A stretch of DNA of 64,000 nucleotides from Eutreptiella sp. 'Long Island Sound 2002' (GCA_964036045.1 OZ038395.1:7815465-7879464), one strand, 5' to 3'. Positions 1 through 10,895 are shown, counted from the first letter of the stretch. A program made the numbers and translations. The notes: generated from the letters alone by a model not told the origin.

Positions 1-172
1 GCCGACTTTGACGAGCTGATCGGCATGGCCAGCGAGCCCAAGACCAGCCACTACACGACCCTGGGCACCTTCACCGAGTTGAAGGCCCTCTCTGCTGCGA
101 TCGCTGGGTCCTGCATCCCGGAGATCCCGAAGGGCGCGGGTTTCCGTGTGGACGACCCTCAGTCCCTGAATC
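1..172 (+). CDS. Exon 1 (partial): C-terminal part of a von Willebrand factor A domain
   Basis: Open in frame 1 from the window edge to a donor GT at 173 (C|GTATGT), ending after the first base of a codon (phase 1). It contains GMASEP followed by a helix-like LKALSAAIAGSC segment. The same layout recurs in the exon at 37453-37740, where it follows a recognisable vWA front half, so I read this as the last part of an earlier vWA domain whose MIDAS half lies left of the window. vWA domains are extracellular adhesion modules. The left boundary is cut by the window edge. Confidence 0.82.
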
Positions 173-2056
173 GTATGTGCACCGGGGCGGCGCGTGTGGA
201 GCGAATGGAAGGCAGGGCTGTCCGTCAGGAACGAACAGACTTGCCACTAGCGTCCGCCAGGTCACACGTGATCAGATGGAGCCGGGTCCTACTGGGGGGA
301 GTATTAGCGCGCCGGGCGCGCGCCGGGCATCTTTTTTTGACCATTCCCCACCCGTGCCTGTTTTTGCCCCCCTCAACAAACAATCTGGAGTACCTTCTCG
401 CAGCGTCTAAGAATCTGGCCTTTGCACCCGGTTTATGATGATGGCAAGGGAGGTGGTTGGAAGTGCTGGGAGTGACATTTTGTTTGTTGAATTCTCATGT
501 TTCGGCCTTTGCAAGGTGCCTTGCACGGAAGGTCTGCGGTCTAGTGCGGTCTACTTGGGAGACTTGCCTAGGTGGGGATAGACTTGGGGCTAGAAGTAGG
601 ATACTCAATGCAAAGGAAGTGCCCCGGGCATGTGCCGGGCGCGCGCCGGGCAAACATTCCCCCTGGGTCCGACACGGGACGCAGCTGGTTCCTACTGAGC
701 TCCGGGTGCGACGGGAGCAGATATTACGGAGTGGCACATGGTACAAGGCTGATTCCTAATGAAATTCAGTTCCCCTGCCGGACACGAGTGGCATGTCTGG
801 CCATCAAGCACACTGCACAAAGTGTGGGCGACCGCATGTGACGCAAGCCGATGCCCCTTCCACCCGCACTAATGGCAGGGGACGCAGACAGTGGGACGTT
901 GGAAGATGGCGCAGGGGCCATCGACAGACTTGGCACTAGCGTCCGCCAGGTCACGCGTGATCAGATGGAGCCGGGCCCTACTGGGTCCGACACGGGACGC
1001 AGCTGGTTCCTACTGAGCTCCGGTGCGACGGGAGCAGATATTACGGAGTGGCACATGGTACACGGCTGATTCCTAATGAAATTCAGTTCCCCTGCCGGAC
1101 ACTAGTGGCATGTCTGGGAATTTCCCGTTTATTTCTGCCACTTGGGGCGGCCTGAGGTTATCGGTGGCAGGATGGGGCAGGCAGGCGGTTGAGGGGAGGG
1201 GGGGCCAAAAGGGGGTTATGCGATCGGTTGCAAGAGCCGTTGGCAGCAGTTGGGACAGCAGTTGGGCACAAATCGGTCGGCGCAAGCCTGTGTAGGGGGT
1301 TGTGACCGGGTTTTGCACTGAAGGCAGCCGTTCATCCTACGTTTTTGGGCTTGACACAGGCGGGTTCACAGAGTGGTGTCCTCGGGCAAAGAGAGGGGGG
1401 GACAAGGTGCACTGAGAGGCAGCACTGGACCGGGGGATGCTGCGGGTTGGCACGCGCACGAGCGCTCGGTGTGGCATGCGCACGCGCACTCGGTGCATTG
1501 GACTTGGCACGACCATGGGACAATGGGGCTTCGTTGCAGATGTTGACGTCGCTGTGCATACTCCGTTGCGTTTTTTTTTTTCAATCTTTCATGCACCGGG
1601 TGTCGGCACCCCCGCTGCTCCTGCACATAAATTTCCTAATTGTGTTTTTTCGTGCCTGCATCTGCCCCTCTTCACCCTCTTCACGTGGCCCCGGTGTACC
1701 CATCACCGCCGCGGGCGCACGATGTGCTCTGCCCGTGGGTCGTCCACTGGGAGCCATTCCTGAGACCACAAGCACCGCACCCAGTCCTTTTGTTAATATT
1801 TTTTTCCAAAACTCAAAAAACCATTATGTAACCGCCAAAATGTCAGAATGAAATGCCGAACATGCCACCCATTTTTCCAAAATTGAAAATCAAAAACACA
1901 CCACATATTTTTCCGAAACGAGGTCAAAAACAAAGTGTTTGGAAAACCCATTGCAGCATAACGAACTACTTCAAAGTTTTTCTGGCCGGATGCGCCCTGT
2001 CGAAATTCTGGGTGCATCTGACTCTGTGCTGCAGCCCCGATTTGTTTGTTGCGCAG
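173..2056 (+). other. Intron 1 with family G repeats
   Basis: No exon seen. It holds copies of a dispersed repeat (family G) at about 230-300, 655-810, 900-985 and 985-1115, sharing strings such as GGACGCAGCTGGTTCCTACT and GGAGTGGCACATGG. A GCGC/GTGCGC-rich patch lies at 1440-1510. An A/T-rich part at 1790-1975 leads into the next acceptor. Confidence 0.6.
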
Positions 2057-2461
2057 CCAACGAGCTCTTGTGCACCCAAGGCGACGTCACTGCCCCGATG
2101 GTCAAAGTGTTCAGCGAGTCCCCGAGCCACGTCGTGTACCCCGGCACCGGGTCCTCGTATCAGAGCAGCAGCGACCCCGGCAAAGTGACCTTCTACTTCA
2201 CCGCCACCGCCCAAACCGACGTGAAGTTCGCGTTGGAGGCCAAGACCCCCAACGGAGGCAGCAACTCCGTGTACCTCCAAGTGGACAACGGGGCCCCGTG
2301 GACGTGGAACATGGGCGTGCGCACGTCGTTCCAGTACCAGTACCCGTCCAAGACGTTCAGCGTCGCGCCGGGCAGCCACGTGCTCCGCGTCATTGCGCGG
2401 GAGGACGGGGTCCTGCTCTCGAAGGTGAAGATTCACACCGGCGACGCGATCTTTTCGGGCA
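2057..2461 (+). CDS. Exon 2: CBM6-like carbohydrate-binding beta-sandwich module
   Basis: 135 codons between a pyrimidine-rich acceptor (TTTGTTTGTTGCGCAG) and donor A|GTATGC, phase 1-1. The sequence has the pattern of CBM6/malectin-like modules: a strand KVTFYFTATA, then SVYLQVDNGAPWTWN, then a VAPGSHVLRVIAREDG stretch close to the common PGxHxLxxxxREDG ending, and a final VKIHTGD strand. This family binds sugars on glycoproteins or polysaccharides. A sister module occurs at 10896-11279. A second in-frame acceptor at 2079-2080 is possible but has a poorer pyrimidine tract. Sugar ligand unknown. Confidence 0.82.
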
Positions 2462-2562
2462 GTATGCGATCCCCTCCACACCTCGCACTGCGGGTTAGAG
2501 AGGCCAATAGGCGCCGCCAAAGGCAAACAAACCAACACCATGGCCTTGTGCTGACCCCCCCC

Positions 2563-2760
2563 AGGGATGCATTGGAAGGGGGGGAGGCACCCCCCTCCCC
2601 CCTCCAGGGCTCCCAGCCTATGCCCAGCCACTGTCCCCGGCAGGTGCCAGCTTCAATGGCATTTTTCACCGACAGTAACCGCCCCCAACCGCTTTGGCAA
2701 CCTCCTCCAACCGCCTGTCTAACCGCCTCCGGGGCCCCTTCCCTTCTAATGCATCCCTCG
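2563..2760 (+). repeat. Family D element with inverted ends
   Basis: Begins AGGGATGCATTGGAAGGG and ends with CCCTTCTAATGCATCCCT, which is the reverse complement with one mismatch, so it looks like a small inverted-repeat (MITE-like) element. The interior carries CAACCGCTTTGGCAACC. Other copies: about 12285-12485, 27061-27270, 27435-27655 (+) and 35893-36110 (-). Confidence 0.65.
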
Positions 2761-3070
2761 CCCCCATCCCCATTGAACAGTCCGCCCAGAATGTATGACG
2801 GTGTCCCCCACCCCCCAGTCACCAAACGGCGGTGCCCTACCTCCCTTTGGCTGGGGGAAAGGACAATGCGTCGGCCACCCCATTCAGGCAGAACCTTCTT
2901 GCGACCGAAAAAGCACCTTTTCGTGGAAAGTGAGGCCATACAAGGGGCAAGGGGGGTGGGGTGGGGGGGGGTCACGTGGTGTTGGGGTTGGCACGCAGCA
3001 ACAGTCTGTTGGCGCACCGGGGCGTTGTTGTTGTTCAGGGGGAGGGCGGCGTTTGTCCCTCCGCTGCTCG

Positions 3071-3430
3071 CGACCAACACACTTTCGGCCCCACAGAGGG
3101 TCAGAATGTGCAAGGGCGAGGGCCAATAGGCGCCTCCAAAGGCAAGCAAACCAACACCATGGCCTTGTGCCAGACCCCCCCCCCCCTCTTATCTGGCCTT
3201 TTGTGTGCCCCTGGGAGAGCCCCCTCTTTTTGGTGAAGCCTGTGCTGCGTGCGCTCACCCCTGCACGCGGGCCGCCGGACGTGGCATCGGCCAACACAAT
3301 CTCTTCGTGATGTACGTGCAGACACTCAAGTTGCTCATCGTGTACAACGGGTGTTGGCACTGTCTGTCACTGTGATTGCTGAGGGTCAGCCGGGGTCTGG
3401 ATTGGAGAGGAAAGACGCGCTTTTTGTCAG
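3071..3430 (+). repeat. 360-bp duplicated block, copy 1
   Basis: Almost identical to 10168-10525, from CGACCAACACACTTTCGG to GACGCGCTTTTTGTCAG. Differences are a handful of substitutions plus length change in a poly(C) run. The first part belongs to dispersed family A. Confidence 0.85.
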
Positions 3431-3704
3431 GTCCTTTTGGCTTGTGTCCTCTGCGGGCCCGTGGCACACCCTTTGTTTGGTTGCCCCACGGGGCCCGGAC
3501 AAGGACCACGTGCTTTTCGGGGTTTGCGCCGTCCGTGTCGTGCGGCGTTTGGCGCCCGACGTGCCGAGGGGGGACGGCGGGAGCTATGCAGTTTGGCGGC
3601 ACAACGCCGTTTGTGGTGGGGTATTTCTCGAGGGCGCACCACTGCTCTGTGGCTTTGGTCCGCAGAAGTGTTTCCAGCCTCGTTTTGGTCACTCCACCAT
3701 CCGC

Positions 3705-4330
3705 ACGAGCCGCTGTGGCGACGAGTGGCGGAGGGTGGGAACATTGCCCATGTTTCCGTCCAGGGCGGTCCTTAAGGGACCAGATTTTTTTTTTTTTGCT
3801 ATGGACCGCCCCAAGGGACCACCAACCGCCAACCGCCAACTCCCGCCAACCGCCAACCGCCACCAACCGCCAACCACCAACCGCCGCCAACCGCCAGCGA
3901 CGACCAACCGCCAAATGCCAACCGCCGCCAACCGCCGCCAACCGCCAACCGCCAACCGCCACCAACCATGGTTGAGCACATGGAGTGCCCGCGGGCTTTT
4001 TTGGGAAAACTGGTACCGGAACACTTTTTCTTTCTTTTTTTTTCCCGTTAAGGACCGCCCTGTTTCCGTCAGGGAGTCCGGTGACTTGATCTTACAAAGG
4101 GAACTGCGGGGAAGGTCTTTCACCTCCAGAAAAATGGGGAGCATGTGACTGTGAAAAAGGGGTATTGCGCCCCACTTTCCTCCCATTTCCCCCCAGTTTC
4201 CTCCTACTCTGAAAGTTTTTGCGATATTCCGCATCCCGACCTGTTGATGATCCCCCACTTCCCCCCATGTTGCCCACCCCCCCAGTTTTCCAGACCCCAA
4301 AATCCGGGTTTGGTGCGTCGGTGAGTCCGG
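3705..4330 (+). repeat. Family C repeat, interrupted by a hAT-type element
   Basis: Shares with 13497-13870 the order AGCCGCTGTGG, TTTCCGTC, AAAGGGAACTG, GGGGAAGGTCTT, GAAAAATGGGGA, a C-rich CCCATTT stretch, and TCCGGTG/TTCGGTG with AGTGCGGATGCC. The copy here is split at TTTCCGTC by the element at 3761-4062; the copy at 13.5 kb keeps that site uninterrupted. A partial third copy lies near 57440-57720. Confidence 0.7.
3761..4062 (+). mobile_element. Non-autonomous hAT-type DNA transposon, copy 1
   Basis: 302 bp, starting CAGGGCGGTCCTTAA and ending TTAAGGACCGCCCTG, so the 15-bp ends are perfect inverted repeats. It is flanked on both sides by the 8-bp duplication TTTCCGTC (3753-3760 and 4063-4070). 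An 8-bp target duplication with CAGGG termini is the hAT signature. The interior has T-runs near both ends and a CCAACCGC-type minisatellite at about 3826-3965. It has no transposase and must have been moved in trans. The related family C copy at 13.5 kb shows the unoccupied site. Confidence 0.9.
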
Positions 4331-4375
4331 TGACAGTCAGTGCGGATGCCCGGTCCCCGCCGGTTGGCCCCGCAG

Positions 4376-4777
4376 GTAAGTGCATGACCCCGAAGAACGA
4401 CTACAGCTCCAAGAGCGCGATGGAGGTGGACGGCTGGATCTTCGACTGGGACCAGGTCGACAAGACGTTCATGGCCGCCGGCATCCCCGACCGCGTCTCG
4501 TACTGCGTCGGGGTCCCGGACGCCTCCTACTGCGGCTACAAGAGCTCCGGCAATGCCGCCGTGCAGGCCGTGCTGTGCGCCGGAGAGTACTCCCTCGACT
4601 TCGGCAACCCGCACTCCAGCGGGACGGTGGTGGCGTCCCTCAACGGCGCGACCGTCGCCACGGCCTCCGGCCGGACCCCCTCGCGCGTCGTCCACTTCGT
4701 GGTGGCGAGGAACAACACGGTGCTGAAGCTGAGCGAGTCCAATGGCGTCATCGCCATCAATAGCCTGACGCAGGGAG
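4376..4777 (+). CDS. Exon 3: unrecognised four-cysteine module
   Basis: 134 codons, acceptor CCCCGCAG, donor G|GTGTGC, phase 1-1. I do not recognise the family. It starts KCMTPKNDYS and includes MEVDGWIFDWDQVDKTF, SYCVGVPDASYCGY, an AVLCAGEYSLDFGNP strand, SLNGATVATASG, and ends LKLSESNGVIAINSL. The alternating hydrophobic pattern suggests a beta-sandwich, and the four cysteines fit an extracellular fold. Reading frame, GC content and boundaries match the neighbouring exons. Confidence 0.75.
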
Positions 4778-6770
4778 GTGTGCCGCGCGTGCGCGATGTG
4801 TGCCCCCCCGGGGGATCATGGAGGCGGTGGTTCTCTTGTTCTTTGTTGCAGAGATCGTCCCGTCCACCCGCGGCCCACGACTGCCGTCGGTTCGCCCACA
4901 GACCGGCGATCGGTTAGCGCATACCCGCGATCGGTTGGCCAATCATCGCCGTTGGTCGGCCCACACCTGCGGTTGGATGGGCCACAACCTTTCAGTCAGC
5001 CGTGAACGCCTGCCTGGTATTGTTCTGATAGCTCAAGACCACGATGTCCTGACCAGGCCTACCCACCGGCCCTCGTACCGCCGACACGGGGACCAGGCAG
5101 GTTGGGGTTTCAGACACATTGGGCATGTACCACTAGAGTACTCACTGCATCTGGTGGACGACTGCTTAAGGACCATGTACAGACCGGGGGATGAAATTTT
5201 TTTTTGAAAATTGAGAGATATTTTGGGTCTCCAAATGACTCCAACCGCAGAGCAACCAAAAGGAAGGTTTGGGGCCTGGGACTGAGATCCAGGGCATTGG
5301 GAACCTGTTTTGCTGAAAAATCGGTTCGCCGATCTGTTCCGCCGATTTGTTGGGATTTCTTTGCCGATGGGGGGGCCAACCAGCACATCCTCAATACGCC
5401 AACTATTGGGCGCCGCTGACACACAAACGGCACATCCCGCCACAACCAGCACAGCCCCAACACACCAACTACTGGGCTCCGCGAACGCGGAAACGACACC
5501 AGCAAGAGCACCGGCCGCAGCGGCCGACAGAACACAGCGACCCGACGCAACATGCGAAGGGGAGAACGGGTGACCGTCCAGGGCCCCGTAAAGGAACAGC
5601 AACCCGACGGAATGTCACTCAGGGGGGGGGGGGGGGGCTGGTCTGTGGCCTGGGCGAGGCCACCGAAAGCCCGACCTCCGCAAACGAGCGGCACCAGAGG
5701 CACAACCGACCCGGCGGGGGGCATCGGACCGTCGCACAGGGGCACTTGGCAGAGCCCCCGTGCCCTGCCCGGCGCCCCGCCCCACTTCACTGCCCTTTTC
5801 ACTGTGCAGAGGTGTGTTCGAGACGTCGGTGCCAAGCGTCGCGTCCTCTGGCGGGTGCCTCACCGATGGTGGTCACACGGCGCGGGCTTTGGCTGCTTTT
5901 AGAGGCATCTTGGGCGTCAGTAGACAGTGGATTGTGGTGTGTGGGTCCTGCCAGGTCCAGGGCGGGCCTTTGGGGCGTTCGCGGGTTTTGTTTCCTTTTG
6001 CAATAAGGACTGCCCCAGGGAGTCACGCTTTAAGTTGTTAGTGTCGAACTGCCGTCTGCGCTCGCCGTCGGGTCCCCACAACTGCGGTTCCCCTCCAATC
6101 GCCATCAGTTACCCTCTGACCGTCATCGGTTACCCTCTGACCGTCATCGGTTACAACCGTTATCAGTTACAACCGCCGGGGGGGCGGCCGGGCCCGGTCC
6201 TTGTATGCGACACCCCCCAGCCCCCCCTCCCCCCCGAGTTTTGAAAGCGGTGCAGGGGTCATGGCGCCAATGGCGCCAGGTTTTTTTTTCCCATGCTTAC
6301 TTGAAGGGGGTGCTATGCCTTTGGTCCTTAAGACCCTGAAGACTTTCTTCCTGGCAAAGACGAGAAATGGCTACTATCGCATACATACCTCTATACCCCC
6401 ATGCCCCCAAACACACACACCCCCTTGAGGTATGCATGTGGTAGTAGTGGGTCGCGCGCAGCCCCCACCCCTCTTGGGACCCCCCCCCCCCCCGCCGAGC
6501 TGCCAATCCCCCCCCCACCCTCCCGCCGACCCCCCCCCCCCCGGCAAGTTTTGACAGATAGCTGTGGGGTGGGTCGCATCAGGACCGATTGTAGTTGCCC
6601 TCCAGTGTTACAACCGCCATCGGTTACCTCCAACCGCCATCGGTTACAACCGTCATCAGTTACAACCGCCATCGGTTGGGCCTCCAACTGTCTCGGCTTG
6701 CTGGACGCCAACATTGTTTTTTTTTGCTCTCAAGGACCGCCCTGGCCCGTGCATTTCCCCCACTTTCCAG
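4778..6770 (+). other. Intron 3
   Basis: Contains a partial family B copy (about 5310-5633, ending CACTCAGGGGGG with a G run), two clusters of CCGTCATCGGTTACAAC-like repeats (about 6100-6170 and 6600-6680), a family H copy at about 6178-6330 that recurs near 15035-15250, and long C runs at 6480-6545. A lone hAT-type right end (AAGGACCGCCCTG) sits at about 6731-6743, just upstream of the exon. No exon seen. Confidence 0.6.
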
Positions 6771-7070
6771 TGTGCAAGTACACCGTGACCACTTCTGCAC
6801 CGTCGTACACGGAGGCCATCTGGGCCCACGCGGAGTTCTACGCCCCCAAGGGCTCGACCTTCACGTGGCAGGAAGTGCCCGTGGGCAGCACCGGCCACTC
6901 CACCGCCCCGGTCGGGGAGTACCTGACGGGCGTGCAGGGCGGCGTGGACGCCTGCGCCGCACACGGGTACGGGGTGTCCGTGCTGCGCGACCAGAAGGGC
7001 CACCCGTGGCTGATGGGGTCGTGCACCGACCAGGCCATGACCCTGGACACCGTTGCGGCCGACTGCCCTG
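6771..7070 (+). CDS. Exon 4: unrecognised cysteine-containing module
   Basis: 100 codons between acceptor CCACTTTCCAG and donor G|GTGTGC, phase 1-1. The family is not recognised. It starts CKYTVTTSAPSYTEAIWAHA, passes through STFTWQEVPVG and DACAAHGYGVSVLRD, and ends GSCTDQAMTLDTVAADCPG. Four or five cysteines and the lack of long hydrophobic stretches fit a secreted module. Support for coding is the frame agreement with the splice phases and the sharp GC-rich, stop-free block. Confidence 0.72.
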
Positions 7071-7246
7071 GTGTGCCCTGCGCTGTGCCGGACTTGCCAC
7101 GGCGTGCCTTTGTGCCAGAATTGCTAATGGACCCGGGCAGCATCGGTACTCTCCGCACAAATACATTCACTGACCTGTGGGAAGTCGAAATTTCATTGTG
7201 GGTGGGTCAATAGACCCCCCCAAAATTTGGGGAGTGGGTGGGGACA

Positions 7247-7470
7247 CAACACAGACACAAATACAACACAACACACCACACCACTACACAACACAACCAC
7301 ACACCCACAACCACAACCATAAACACAACACACCACACCACTACACAACACAACAGAACCGCACAACCACAACCACAACCACAACCACAACCACAACCAC
7401 AACCACAACCACAACCACAACCCAAATACAACACAAACACAAACACAACCGCAACACAAACACAACACAA
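7247..7470 (+). repeat. ACACAACC / CAACCA microsatellite
   Basis: About 220 bp of imperfect ACACAACACCAC followed by a purer AACCAC tract at about 7361-7421. Only A and C occur over most of it on this strand. Its long open frames are artefacts of the low-complexity composition. Confidence 0.95.
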
Positions 7471-7746
7471 GACGACCATTATTTCTTGATGCCGAAGGCA
7501 CCGAAAGAAAAATTTGTTGACACTGGCCTACCACAAAGATGTCCGTGATGCATGCAGGTCCATCACATGTTGTTTGACTGATAGAATATATGGTTCCCCC
7601 CAGGGTCTGTGCACCAGTGGTACGTGGGGTAGACGGAGAAGGGCGGGGTTTCCGGGGTTGTGCCATCAAGTGCTGAAGGGGGGGGGGGGGTTCCCAGGGG
7701 ACAGGGGTTTGCCCGGGTTGGGTGGTGAGGGATCGTGTACCTCAGG

Positions 7747-7785
7747 TTAGGGTAGGGTTAAGTCGATTCCTAACCCTAACCCTTA
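7747..7785 (+). repeat. Interstitial telomere-like inverted repeat
   Basis: TTAGGGTAGGGTTA, a 10-nt spacer, then TAACCCTAACCCTTA. The arms are TTAGGG-type telomere units facing each other with one unpaired base. Confidence 0.7.
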
Positions 7786-8671
7786 GGGCAACCAGGGTAA
7801 CAGGGGTCCGTGACAGGAATCGCCTGGGGATGGCCATTATCACTTGCGCATTGGCGCTTGAAAACGTCTGACGGTTGTTCTGGCCGCAGCGTTGTGGTCG
7901 AGAGCGCGACATGTTCGTTCTCTGTGGCGGGAAACGATGGGCTAAGGCATGCTCGTCAGCGTGTTGGCTGCAGCTGATGTCCCGCAGGGCCACTTACTTC
8001 CGCCAGAAATCTGCCCTGTGTCATTGGCCACCTAGTGCTACCCGAGTGCTGCAGCTGTGTTGCCACTTGTAAATAAACGAGATTTTTTATTTTTTCGCTT
8101 CAAGACCGCCCTGAAGTGTTGTACAGGGGTACAACCAGGGATGCCCTTGAGTCGGCCAGGAGGCCGCACGGGGACTTCAAAAGTAACAGTGGTTGCCAAA
8201 GTGGTTGCTGATGGTTGGAGAAGCGGTTGGGTCGGGTTCGTCGCCTTTTTCTTTTGTCATTTGAGCTCTTCTCGTTCATGCACTCTGCGCTGCTGTTGTT
8301 TGGCTCACCCCTTCGCACACAAGCAATCCACCACCTCCATGGCACACATCACGCCAGAACATAGTTGGTATGCAGCTGTGTAATTCTGAAAAATCTGAAA
8401 AGGCTTAGTACTAGAAGCTAAAACGGAGCAAAACTCTTCAGAACGATGGCCAACTTAGTGGATGTGTGCAATAAAGTTGACAAGAGATCTACAATTAAGA
8501 CAAAGTGAAGAGTATTTACAAAACACTTTGAAAACTTCTGTGAAATCTTTGCAGAAAAAGTGACAGCATAGGACATGTCATGTTCTGTCATCAAATATAT
8601 GTGTCAATTACCTCCCCACCACCTCCTCCATGGCACACACAACCTCTCCAACGCCTCCCTCGCTGTGACAG

Positions 8672-9088
8672 AACTCGGAGCCAACCTTGCCTTGGGACGC
8701 CCTGTGACCATGAGCTCCCAGCACTCAAGTTATGCTGCGCCATCTGTCTGCGTGGATGGCCAGACCAATGGTGACTCCACCACCACGGTCTGCCACACCA
8801 ACGGACAGGTAGGGCCGTGGTTGGAGGTGGAGCTTGCACAGCCATCCTGCATCAACATGGTCAAGGTGTGGAACCGACAAAGCTGCTGCCAGAGCCGCCT
8901 TGTGCCGTTCCACATCAGCCTGTTCGACGCCAACCACGGTGAGGTGGGCCGCGAGGCGTTCACCAGCACCGAGCACCTGTATTCATGGAAGGTGGCCGGG
9001 ACGTGTGGCGTGAAGTATGTGGAGATCAGGGTCGACAAGACGAGCACGACCTGGCTGCATCTCTCCGAGGTGGAGGTGTTCGGAGTAG
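8672..9088 (+). CDS. Exon 5: F-type lectin (F5/8 type C, fucolectin-like) domain
   Basis: 139 codons, phase 1-1 (acceptor CTGTGACAG, donor G|GTATGC), a whole domain in one exon. It opens ANLALGRPVTMSSQ and includes PSVCVDGQTNGDS, PWLEVELAQPSCINMVKVWN, NRQSCCQSRLVPFHISLFD and VKYVEIRVDK, the standard order of the discoidin/F5-8C fold. The fucose-binding signature HX26RXDX4R is nearly complete: His in VCHTNG, exactly 26 residues, then R-Q-S-x4-R. The usual Asp is Ser. The vicinal CC typical of F-type lectins is present. It probably binds fucosylated glycans or a relative of them outside the cell. GC is a little lower than in the other exons. Confidence 0.9.
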
Positions 9089-10895
9089 GTATGCACTTCC
9101 CGCTCTCTTTTTGTAGTGACAGGGAAGGGGAAATTTTCGGGGGGGAGCATTTCGTCGAGAAGAAAAGTGGCGAAATCCCCCCCCCGGCGAAATTTTCGCG
9201 GCGTGTGACCAACAATTTCACTGTGAATTCAGATGCAGGATGTGCGGCAGTGTACCCGGCGGAGGGAAGGGACAGAGATGCGTTTGTTTGCAACATGCCG
9301 TGGTTGTGTGAGGGGCATGCATTGCAATGCCGCGTTGCCCAGGATTTTGAAAGTGCCCACCAGGAAATAAGAGGAACCATCCAGAGCCCACCAGGAAACA
9401 ATAGCAAGCTTCAGGAGTCCTGGAGGTATATTCGAAATATTCCCCTTCCGAAATTATCTCCCGTCGAAATTACCTCCCGTCCCCTGGCAAACTTGCCCCC
9501 CCCCCGGTAAGTGCTTTTAAGGGGTTGCAATCCAGTAGTTGTGTGAGACAGGGTAAGTCTACGACAGGGTCCACCCACATCTTCGCTTAGCTCACTCACC
9601 CCCCCCCCCTGCCCAACCAGTTCTGGAGAGCACCCTCCAGAGGTCAAGGTCTGGGAAAGACTGAATGTGAAGCCTGTCAGCCCTGGCAGGGGGGGTGGAC
9701 GGGGGACACAAGGGGGCGGAGGGCTGCAATGGTGGGCACTGGGGGCCGTGTCTCTTGCCTGCTCTGTTTGTGGGTCGAGGGCGTCAGGTCTGGGGGGTTG
9801 TGTGTGGAGAGAGTGGGGGGAGGGAGGACGGGGGGTGTAGTCTTGAGGGTGTGAGTGGAATGTCTGTCTAAATGGCTTGTATCCACCCACCCCCCCATCC
9901 GAAATTGGTGCAGAGCGCAGAAGGAGGCAAAGGAAAGGACAAAAGGGAAAGAATCATTGTGGGTGGTAGAAGCCCCTGTCAGGACAATTATCCTGCAGAT
10001 GTACACCCCGGTGCGCACAAGTCAGTGCTGGAGTCGGCAAACCCCGTGTGGACTTGGGGTGTGCATCTGGATGCACCTGGTCAACGGCCGGGCAACAGCC
10101 CCGTCTCTGGGACGGCCGACCCCCGGAGGAGTCAAACAGGACAAGTCATCCGGGGGCTCCGTTCATACGACCAACACACTTTCGGCCCCACAGAGGGTCA
10201 GAATGTGCAAGGGCGAGGGCCAATAGGCGCCTCCAAAGGCAAGCAAACCAACACCATGGCCTTGTGCCAGACCCCCCCCCCTCTTATCTGGCCTTTTGTA
10301 TGCCCCTGGGAGAGCCCCCTCTTTTTGCCGAAGCCTGTGCTACGTGCGCTCACCCCTGCACGCGGGCCGCCGGACGTGGCATCGGCCAACACAATCTCTT
10401 CGTGATGTACGTGCAGACACTCAAGTTGCTCATCGTGTACAACGGGTGTTGGCACTGTCTGTCACTGTGATTGCTGAGGGTCAGCCGGGGTCGGGATTGG
10501 AGAGGAAAGACGCGCTTTTTGTCAGACTGTGGAGTGCATTCCCACTTCGCTTCGGATCCTACACACGTTTGTTCATCGTTCCGTTCCCAATCTCTCAATC
10601 AAATCTGAGCCCCCCCCCCCCCCCCCCACACAAACACACAAACAATGTGGACAGCGTCCTCCTGGAACCCCAAACCACTGCATACACCCGGAAGTACCAC
10701 CCGGCCCACTCGCGGAACCGACATCCCCCCACCCCCCCCTCCTCTTTGGGCGTTCATGGAACACCCCCAACCTCCGGCTGCCGCTTCCCGCTGCAGCGGC
10801 CCAAATCCGCTGGGGCGGTCGCGCGTTCCCGACCACAATGCAACCCACTGCAACGCCCCCCACAACAACACCGCCGCCCCCTCCCCGTTTCTCAG
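9089..10895 (+). other. Intron 5
   Basis: Family F repeat with GAAATTTTCG motifs (about 9125-9245, inverted copy near 62375-62490), C-run-bounded segments at 9490-9610, family A copy (10036-10275), and the second copy of the 360-bp block (10168-10525). 10600-10890 is C-rich without recognisable content. Confidence 0.6.
10168..10525 (+). repeat. 360-bp duplicated block, copy 2
   Basis: Near-identical partner of 3071-3430. It ends at the same GTCAG, after which the two loci diverge completely. Confidence 0.85.

Larger units (their letters stand above)
2462..4375 (+). other. Intron 2, densely packed with dispersed repeats
   Basis: Holds a family A fragment (about 2490-2560), a family D element with inverted ends (about 2563-2760), a 360-bp block duplicated at 10168-10525, and a family C copy (about 3705-4330) interrupted by a hAT-type element at 3761-4062. 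No exon seen. Confidence 0.65.
7071..8671 (+). other. Intron 4
   Basis: Contains an ACACAACC/CAACCA microsatellite (7247-7470), a telomere-like inverted repeat (7747-7785), and a hAT-type right end (CTTCAAGACCGCCCTG) at about 8098-8113 after a T-rich run. 8380-8640 is A/T-richer and holds nothing I recognise. Confidence 0.6.

Noticed and set aside
4378-4384. GTAAGT right after the exon 3 acceptor as a donor of a tiny exon
   Set aside because: It would leave a two-base exon. The open frame and cysteine pattern continue directly through it.
5959-6020. Possible tiny hAT-type element (CAGGGCGGGCC ... GGACTGCCCC)
   Set aside because: No 8-bp target duplication and the right end lacks CTG.
7238-7548. 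Thr/Gln/His-rich coding frames in the microsatellite
   Set aside because: They are produced by the AC-only repeat, which is open in several frames on both strands.
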